Shown here: positions 7,801 through 11,700 of the stretch, in pieces
Numbering within the stretch: position 1 is the stretch's first letter
Layout of the letters: the number at the start of each line of letters is the position of its first letter
NCBI GenBank assembly: GCA_017379955.1
Contig: JAFNVE010000091.1
Coordinates: 1 to 11,700, forward strand
Direction of reading: 5' to 3'
Length of the DNA: 11,700 nt
Source of the DNA: Tidjanibacter sp.
GTDB lineage: Bacteria > Bacteroidota > Bacteroidia > Bacteroidales > Rikenellaceae
Translations under genes and position numbers: made by a program
The notes under the pieces: generated by a model
What the model saw: the letters and a program-made list of their open reading frames with translations, nothing else
Databases searched by the model: none
Told to the model about the DNA's origin: nothing

Positions 7801-8060
7801 TCTATTGGCCCGATGAGAATAAGGAGCCCAATGTGATGGATTATCTCCACTCGAAGAAGATTGACCTTGTAATCAATATCCCGAAGAACAACACTCACCG
7901 TGAGCTTGGTAATGGCTACCGTATCCGCCGTGCTGCTGTTGACTTCAATATTCCTCTGATTACCAATGCTCGTCTTGCAGGTGCATACTTCAAGGCTATC
8001 TGCAATGTTGGCAGCATCGATAATCTGAAAATCAAGAGTTGGGAGGAGTACAACCACTAG
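4830..8060 (+). CDS. carB: Carbamoyl-phosphate synthase large subunit, eukaryote-like type
   Basis: CarB makes carbamoyl phosphate from bicarbonate, ammonia and two ATP, for arginine and pyrimidines. The 1076-residue chain has four regions: the carboxyphosphate ATP-grasp half (about 1-400; Arg129, Arg169, Glu215, then Glu296, Asn298, Arg300 in EVNARLSRSSALASK), an oligomerisation region (400-555), the carbamoyl-phosphate half (555-937; GSSVEFDWCGVNALK 575-589, RPSYVLSGAAMNVV 716-729, EHVEYAGVHSGDAT 781-794), and an MGS-like allosteric domain (937-1076). Wording throughout is closer to animal CAD/CPS1 than to E. coli CarB as I recall them, for instance INPNIATVQTSEGVADK (47-63), GWKEIEYEVVRD (210-221) and VKQIDTLAGEFPAQTNYLY (526-544). 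In the allosteric domain Thr974 and Thr977 are kept, but E. coli Lys993 is Trp993, as in CPS1 and CAD. I believe this type is common in Bacteroidales. A terminator follows at once. Confidence 0.98.
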   Translation: MKELKDVKKVLLLGSGALKIGEAGEFDYSGSQALKAMREEGKYTILINPNIATVQTSEGVADKIYYLPITPFFVEKVIERERPDGILLAFGGQTALNCGVQLFESGVLQKYDVRVLGTPIEAIIETEDREIFANRLREINVKTPRSIAANTLEEARAAVEELGFPIIVRAAYALGGLGSGFCANMDELERLASSALSYSPQILVEESLKGWKEIEYEVVRDRYDNCITVCNMENFDPLGIHTGESLVVAPCQTLSNREVSRLRAIAISIVRHVGIVGECNVQFALDPYSEDYRVIEVNARLSRSSALASKATGYPLAFVAAKLGLGYGLKEIKNAVTKVTTAFFEPSIDYVVCKIPRWDLSKFDGVSKEIGSSMKSVGEIMSIGRTFEEAIQKGLRMVGQGMQGFTCNNVRIPDIDHELANPTDKRVMAIDKAFEMGYSVDKIYDITKIDRWFLERLLAIHNLGKDLSVYDSIDSVPRDLLLEAKRMGFSDWQLSYLTMSKSNLSKSARELQVRERRKALGIVPCVKQIDTLAGEFPAQTNYLYVTYNGTESDIEFCHDNNSVVVLGSGAYRIGSSVEFDWCGVNALKTVREMGYRGIMINYNPETVSTDFDNCDRLYFDELSYERVMDIIEAEMPYGAILSTGGQIPNNLAVDLNSAGVNILGTSAASIDRAENRQKFSEMCDMLGIEQPEWQELSTLDDIYKFVDKVGLPVLIRPSYVLSGAAMNVVSSKDELEEYLNLAAEVSEDYPVVVTKFMENAKELEIDAVAQRGELKVYAVSEHVEYAGVHSGDATIVFPAQKIYMETIRKIRKIAKAVARELNISGPFNMQFLAKDNHVSVIECNLRASRSFPFVSKVMKFNFINLATRIMLGRQVEGYTKSFLDIDYVGVKASQFSFARLLKADPVLGVDMASTGEVGCIGANFDEALLKSMYSVGHHIPTEGILISAGTLRQKLDMLEPTRLMVERGFKIYATEGTAKFLNENGVEAEALYWPDENKEPNVMDYLHSKKIDLVINIPKNNTHRELGNGYRIRRAAVDFNIPLITNARLAGAYFKAICNVGSIDNLKIKSWEEYNH

Positions 8061-8075
8061 GATTACAACTTAGTT

Positions 8076-8122
8076 AACGAAAAACACGCATATAGAATAA
8101 ATATGCGTGTTTTTCGTTCTTT
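8076..8122 (+). terminator. Rho-independent terminator after carB
   Basis: A perfect 18-bp inverted repeat, AACGAAAAACACGCATAT (8076-8093) with ATATGCGTGTTTTTCGTT (8101-8118), has a 7-base loop and is followed by CTTT. The functional form is probably the inner ACACGCATAT stem with the TTTTT run of the right arm as the uridine tract, mirrored by an A tract on the left. It separates the carAB transcript from the downstream GNAT-argGCD unit, although read-through cannot be excluded. Confidence 0.88.
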
Positions 8123-8143
8123 ATGCAGTAAAATAGAGTTGAT

Positions 8144-8177
8144 TTTGGGTAGATGTATGAATTTATGCATATATTTG
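8144..8177 (+). promoter_or_regulatory. Predicted promoter of the GNAT-argG-argC-argD unit
   Basis: TATATTTG at 8170-8177 fits the Bacteroidota -7 consensus TAnnTTTG exactly. TTTG at 8144-8147 supplies a -33 element with a 22-base spacer, at the long end of the usual range. It lies just after the carB terminator and about 55 bases before the GNAT start codon. Confidence 0.62.
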
Positions 8178-8188
8178 CGCATATAAAT
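8158..8188. promoter_or_regulatory. Candidate ArgR operator at the second arg promoter
   Basis: An imperfect dyad, ATTTATGC (8161-8168) and GCATATAAAT (8179-8188, with a two-base insertion relative to the left arm), flanks the -7 element. TGAAT at 8158-8162 is followed by ATGCA at 8165-8169, the two halves of an ARG box, but two bases closer together than in E. coli. The 9-mer ATTTATGCA also occurs in the argR-carA control region. The role is inferred from position and the shared sequence. Confidence 0.35.
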
Positions 8189-8231
8189 TGAAAACAAATA
8201 GAATAATAGATAATAACTCAGTTTCCAGAAG

Positions 8232-8837
8232 ATGAAAATCGATGTAATGGTTGCAGGACAGGAGCACCTGCGTTATGTCAGCACAATCAACGACACTATT
8301 GACGAGGCTGCTAAGGCTCGCGGAACAGGTATTGCTCGCCGTACAGACGAGTATATCACCGACAAGATTAATCAGGGTAAGGCTATCATCGCTCTCAACA
8401 GAGAGGAGTTTGTTGGCTTTTGCTATATCGAGTCGTGGGGGCACGACAAGTTTGTTGCCAACTCTGGTCTGATTGTGAAGCCATCGTATCGTGGTATGGG
8501 TGTGGCTAAGAAGATTAAGAAGGCTGCTTTTGACCTTTCGCGTAAGCGTTTCCCCGATGCAAAGATTTTTGGTCTGACAACCGGCGAGCAGGTGATGCGT
8601 ATCAATACCGAACTCGGCTATGTTCCTGTTACCTTTGCAAAACTGACCGATGATGAGGAGTTCTGGGCAGGTTGCAAGTCGTGTGTAAACTTCGATATCC
8701 TGGAGCGTACCAATATGACTAAGTGCCTCTGTACCGGTATGGTATACGACCCCGTTGAGGCAGCAAAACGCGCTGAGGCAGAGAAGGCAGCAATGAAGAA
8801 ACCCGGATTCTGGGCAAGAGTATTTGGTAAGTATTAA
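8232..8837 (+). CDS. GNAT-family N-acyltransferase in the arginine operon (candidate acylglutamate synthase)
   Basis: A 201-residue GNAT protein. The acyl-CoA-binding motif A is LIVKPSYRGMGVAKKI (80-95), with the usual R-x-x-G-x-A pyrophosphate loop at 87-92, and ELGYVPV (127-133) is the typical GNAT closing segment. After it comes a cysteine-rich stretch, C148-x2-C151-x13-C165-x-C167, which resembles a metal site, and an Ala/Lys-rich tail (about 175-201). The gene is first in a unit with argG, argC and argD, and from memory Bacteroides has the same GNAT-argG-argC-argD order. Because ArgC and ArgD need an N-acylated glutamate, this gene is the obvious local candidate for the first acylation (N-acetyl- or N-succinylglutamate synthase). 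It is not similar to classical ArgA or ArgJ, so the activity is an inference and I give no gene symbol. No Shine-Dalgarno sequence precedes the ATG. argG starts 20 bases downstream. Confidence 0.9.
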   Translation: MKIDVMVAGQEHLRYVSTINDTIDEAAKARGTGIARRTDEYITDKINQGKAIIALNREEFVGFCYIESWGHDKFVANSGLIVKPSYRGMGVAKKIKKAAFDLSRKRFPDAKIFGLTTGEQVMRINTELGYVPVTFAKLTDDEEFWAGCKSCVNFDILERTNMTKCLCTGMVYDPVEAAKRAEAEKAAMKKPGFWARVFGKY

Positions 8838-8857
8838 TCAAACTTTGTGAAGAGGAA

Positions 8858-10045
8858 ATGAAGAAAGTAGTTTTAGCATATAGTGGAGGTTTGGATACCT
8901 CGTTTTGTGTGAAATATCTCTCTGAGGAGCTGGGTTATGAGGTCTATACCGCCCTTGCAAATACAGGTGGTTTCTCGGCCGAGGAGTTGGCTTCGGTAGA
9001 GGCTCGTGCCTACGCACTTGGCGCAAAGAAGCATGTCAATCTCGATATTACCGGTGATTACTACGATAAGTGTATCAAATATATGGTCTTTGGCAATGTC
9101 TTGCGTAATAAGACCTATCCTATTTCGGTAAGCTCGGAGCGTACCTTCCAGGCGTTGGCTATCGTGGCATACGCAAATGAGATTGGTGCAGACGCTATCG
9201 CTCACGGCTCGACAGGTGCGGGTAACGACCAAGTTCGTTTTGACCTGACTTTTGAGGTGTTTGCTCCTCAGATGGAGATTATCACTCCTACCCGCGATAT
9301 GAAACTCTCGCGCGAGTATGAAATTAACTACCTGAAAGAGCACGGCTTTGAGGCTGATTTTACTAAGATGGAGTACTCAATCAATAAGGGTTTGTGGGGT
9401 ACTTCGGTTGGTGGTAAGGAGACACTCTGCTCGGCGACCAATCTTCCCGACCACGCCTATCCTTCGCAGTTGAGCAAAGAGGGTACTGAGCAGTTGGAGT
9501 TGGAGTTCTGTTGTGGCGAGATTTCGGCTGTCAATGGCGAGAAGTGCTCGGGTGTGGATGCTATCCGCAAGATTGAGGCTATCGGCTCGGCTTGGGCTAT
9601 CGGTAGAGATACTCACGTTGGCGACACTATTGTTGGTATCAAGGGCCGTGTAGGTTTTGAGGCAGCGGCTCCTATGCTGATTATCAAAGCACACGAACTG
9701 CTCGAAAAACACACCCTCACCAAGTGGCAGCAGTATTGGAAGGAGCAGCTCGGCAATTGGTACGGTATGTTCCTCCACGAGGCTATGTACTCAGAGCCTG
9801 TGATGAGGGATGTGGAGAAGTTCCTCGACAACTCGCAGCGCAATGTTAGTGGTAAGGTATATATTACCCTGCGTCCTTATGGTTTCTCGCTGGTAGGTAT
9901 CTCTTCGGAGCACGATTTGATGAACTCCTCGTTTGCGGCCTATGGTGAGGATAACAAGGCTTGGACTGCTGATGATGTAAAGGGCTTCACCAAGATTCTC
10001 TCGATGCCCTTGAAGATTTATAATAAGGTAAACGACGACCTCTAA
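8858..10045 (+). CDS. argG: Argininosuccinate synthase
   Basis: ArgG joins citrulline and aspartate with ATP to give argininosuccinate, the penultimate step to arginine. The 395-residue product is of normal family length and begins with the PP-loop ATP motif AYSGGLDTSF (residues 7-16). It also has YPISVSSERTFQALA (87-101) and AHGSTGAGNDQVRFD (115-129), which corresponds to the substrate and ATP loop usually written HG-TGKGNDQVRF; the usual Lys is Ala here. Further on are NKGLWGTSVGGKETL and the C-terminal RPYGFSLVGISSEHDLM segment. The start codon is preceded by AGAGGAA, one of the few Shine-Dalgarno-like sequences in the window. The stop overlaps the argC start in TAATG, so translation is probably coupled. 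It is the second gene of the GNAT-argG-argC-argD unit. Confidence 0.96.
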   Translation: MKKVVLAYSGGLDTSFCVKYLSEELGYEVYTALANTGGFSAEELASVEARAYALGAKKHVNLDITGDYYDKCIKYMVFGNVLRNKTYPISVSSERTFQALAIVAYANEIGADAIAHGSTGAGNDQVRFDLTFEVFAPQMEIITPTRDMKLSREYEINYLKEHGFEADFTKMEYSINKGLWGTSVGGKETLCSATNLPDHAYPSQLSKEGTEQLELEFCCGEISAVNGEKCSGVDAIRKIEAIGSAWAIGRDTHVGDTIVGIKGRVGFEAAAPMLIIKAHELLEKHTLTKWQQYWKEQLGNWYGMFLHEAMYSEPVMRDVEKFLDNSQRNVSGKVYITLRPYGFSLVGISSEHDLMNSSFAAYGEDNKAWTADDVKGFTKILSMPLKIYNKVNDDL

Positions 10046-11013
10046 TGGAGCAGAAGATAAGAGTTGCCATTGCCGGAGGTGCAGGCTATACGGCAGGTGA
10101 ATTGTTGCGTCTGCTGGTGGCTCACCCAATGGCCGAGGTTGTGGCTGTGCAGAGCACTTCGCACGCAGGCTCGGCTGTGGGTAGTGTGCATAGCGACCTT
10201 GTGTGGTGGCAGAAGAGTTTTGTGGAGGCGATTGACTTTGAGCAGATAGATGTTGTCTTCCTCTGTATGGGTCACGGCCACTCGTTGGAGTTCTTTGCGC
10301 AAAATAATGTGCCTGAGAGAGTTAAGGTTATCGACCTCGGCAATGACTTCCGCTTGAAGGCAGACGCTAACGGCTTTATCTATGGTCTTCCCGAGTTGCG
10401 CAGAGAGGAGATTTGTGGTTGCTCGCGATTGGCTAATCCGGGCTGTTTCGCTACCTCTATCGAACTCGCTCTGTTGCCTCTTGCAGCGGCTGGTCTGTTG
10501 CCTGAGGAGGTTACTGTTGTTGCAATGACAGGTAGTACCGGAGCAGGACAGAAACCAACGCACGACACCCATTTCAGTAATCGTAGTGGCAACCTTTCCA
10601 ACTATAAGGTCTTCACTCATCAACACCTTGCCGAGATTGGCGAGACGCTTGCTGCGGCAGGTATGCAGACCGACTTGGCATTTGTTCCTGTTCGTGGTTG
10701 CCACACTCGCGGCATTATGGCTGATGTGGTGTTGCGCAGTGAGATGAGCGAGGAGGAGGTGAGAACTCTTTATAAGAATTTCTATGCCGACGCACCGTTT
10801 ACCTTTGTAAGTGATTCGCCTGTCTATATGAAACAGGTGGTCGGTACTAATTTCTGTATGATTTCTATCCAGAAAGAGGGCGATAAGTTGCTGATTACCT
10901 CTGTGATAGATAATCTTTTGAAGGGTGCATCTGGTCAGGCTGTGCAGAATATGAATCTGATGTTTGGTCTTGACGAGATGTGTGGACTACGACTCAAAGC
11001 GGTCGGTTTTTAA
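10045..11013 (+). CDS. argC: N-acyl-gamma-glutamyl-phosphate reductase
   Basis: ArgC reduces N-acylglutamyl phosphate to the semialdehyde with NADPH. The 322-residue product has the dinucleotide-binding turn AIAGGAGYTAGELLRLL (8-24), IDLGNDFRL (96-104), the active-site Cys134 in ANPGCFATS (130-138), TGSTGAGQKPTHDTHFS, the YKVFTHQHLAEI segment with the conserved His, FVPVRGCHTRGI, and the C-terminal DNLLKGASGQAVQNMN-MFG stretch. The wording is the Bacteroidales type. In Bacteroides the arginine intermediates are thought to be N-succinylated instead of N-acetylated; which acyl group applies here cannot be read from this gene, and the diagnostic transcarbamylase is outside the window. The ATG overlaps the argG stop by one base. 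argD begins 11 bases after the stop. Confidence 0.96.
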   Translation: MEQKIRVAIAGGAGYTAGELLRLLVAHPMAEVVAVQSTSHAGSAVGSVHSDLVWWQKSFVEAIDFEQIDVVFLCMGHGHSLEFFAQNNVPERVKVIDLGNDFRLKADANGFIYGLPELRREEICGCSRLANPGCFATSIELALLPLAAAGLLPEEVTVVAMTGSTGAGQKPTHDTHFSNRSGNLSNYKVFTHQHLAEIGETLAAAGMQTDLAFVPVRGCHTRGIMADVVLRSEMSEEEVRTLYKNFYADAPFTFVSDSPVYMKQVVGTNFCMISIQKEGDKLLITSVIDNLLKGASGQAVQNMNLMFGLDEMCGLRLKAVGF

Positions 11014-11024
11014 TAAGTTTATAT

Positions 11025-11700
11025 ATGGGGCTTTTTGATGTATATACGCTGATGGATGTAGAGCCTGCCGAGGCTCGTGGTTTGTGGATTACGGGTGCTG
11101 ACGGCTCTCGCTATCTGGACTTTTATGGTGGCCACGCCGTTATCTCCATCGGTCACTCGCATCCTCACTATGTGGAGCGAATTTCGACCCAGTTGTCGCG
11201 TATTGGTTTCTATTCCAATGCGGTGCAAAATCCTTTGCAGTCGGAGTTGGCTCAGTTGCTGGGCGAAGTTTCGGGCTATCCCGATTATAATCTTTTTCTC
11301 TGCAATAGTGGTGCTGAGGCAAATGAGAATGCTTTGAAGGTGGCATCGTTTGTTACGGGCCGAGATAGGGTAGTGGCTATGCGCGGTGCTTTCCATGGTC
11401 GTACAAGTGCGGCTGTGGCAGTGACCGATAATCCCTCAATTCAGGCACCTGTCAATTGTGGACATAAGGTTTCGTTTGTCCCTCTTGGCGACTTGGATGC
11501 TCTTGAAAAGGAGATTGCAGCAGGTGATGTTGCGGCTGTGATGATTGAGGGTATTCAGGGCGTGGGCGGTATTCGCGTGGCGAGTGATGAGTTTTTGCTC
11601 GGAGCGCGTGCCATTTGTGATAAATATGGCTCAATGCTCCTGCTCGACGAGGTTCAGTCGGGATATGGTCGCTCGGGTAAGTTTTTTGCTCACCAATATA
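11025..11700 (+). CDS. argD: N-acylornithine aminotransferase (3'-partial, runs off the window)
   Basis: A class III, PLP-dependent aminotransferase that turns N-acylglutamate semialdehyde into N-acylornithine. The 225 visible residues start MGLFDVYTLMDVEPAEARG and contain YLDFYGGHAVISIGHSHP (30-47), the PLP phosphate loop CNSGAEANENALKVA (93-107), GAFHGRT (121-127), MIEGIQGVGG (173-182) and DEVQSGYGRSG (208-218), in which Asp208 should bind the pyridine nitrogen. The lysine that bonds PLP lies beyond position 11700. The reading frame is intact to the edge. The start ATG is 11 bases after the argC stop, in line with an operon, and no Shine-Dalgarno sequence is visible. Acylornithine versus other omega-aminotransferase use is decided mainly by the argC neighbour. 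Confidence 0.95.
   Translation, partial: MGLFDVYTLMDVEPAEARGLWITGADGSRYLDFYGGHAVISIGHSHPHYVERISTQLSRIGFYSNAVQNPLQSELAQLLGEVSGYPDYNLFLCNSGAEANENALKVASFVTGRDRVVAMRGAFHGRTSAAVAVTDNPSIQAPVNCGHKVSFVPLGDLDALEKEIAAGDVAAVMIEGIQGVGGIRVASDEFLLGARAICDKYGSMLLLDEVQSGYGRSGKFFAHQY

Noticed and set aside
5946..8057. A 703-codon open frame on the minus strand inside carB
   Set aside because: It is antisense to a clear CarB coding region, its product resembles no family I know, and codon bias of the sense strand (few codons whose complements are stops) explains long antisense frames.
1..11700. tRNA, rRNA, CRISPR array, insertion sequence or attachment site
   Set aside because: No repeat-spacer pattern, transposase-like product, long terminal repeats or structural RNA signature was seen; the intergenic space is short and accounted for by promoters and terminators.

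Overview
The window is a compact stretch of a Bacteroidota chromosome, most likely Bacteroidales; a Rikenellaceae/Alistipes-like source is only a guess. The evidence is the Bacteroidota promoter type (TTTG, then TAnnTTTG) in the intergenic regions, the near absence of Shine-Dalgarno sequences, and Bacteroidales-style protein variants: an ArgR with GYA in the effector domain, a CarA with GNQ after the nucleophile Cys, a GNAT gene next to argG, and ArgC with THQH. Nothing suggests a plasmid, phage or transposon.

Layout. Positions 1-1573, plus strand: a small nucleoside-2-deoxyribosyltransferase-like gene, then purT (formate-dependent purine synthesis, GTG start). A 12-bp-stem terminator at 1607-1646 separates purT from the convergent nhaC. 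Positions 3641-1661, minus strand: argR followed after 40 bases by nhaC, probably one transcript. Positions 3642-3747: a divergent control region with interleaved argR and carA promoters and dyad sequences. Positions 3748-8060, plus strand: carA-carB, closed by a long hairpin at 8076-8122. A second arginine promoter (8144-8177) then drives a GNAT acyltransferase gene, argG, argC and argD. argD runs off the right edge.

How the genes fit together. CarAB makes carbamoyl phosphate for citrulline and pyrimidines. The GNAT protein is a candidate for the first acylation of glutamate. ArgC and ArgD carry acyl-glutamyl phosphate to acyl-ornithine, ArgG makes argininosuccinate, and ArgR is the arginine sensor. 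ArgB, the transcarbamylase, the deacylase and ArgH are not in the window.

The most interesting point is the carbamoyl-phosphate synthetase. The large subunit reads like eukaryotic CAD/CPS1 rather than E. coli CarB, including a Trp where E. coli has the nucleotide-binding Lys993. The small subunit keeps the glutaminase Cys but has lost the His-x-Glu of the catalytic triad (Gln334 and Asp336 instead) and the SPGP segment that follows. This raises the possibility of a bacterial synthetase that uses free ammonia and perhaps senses acylglutamate, placed beside a putative acylglutamate synthase gene. That is a hypothesis from sequence reading only.
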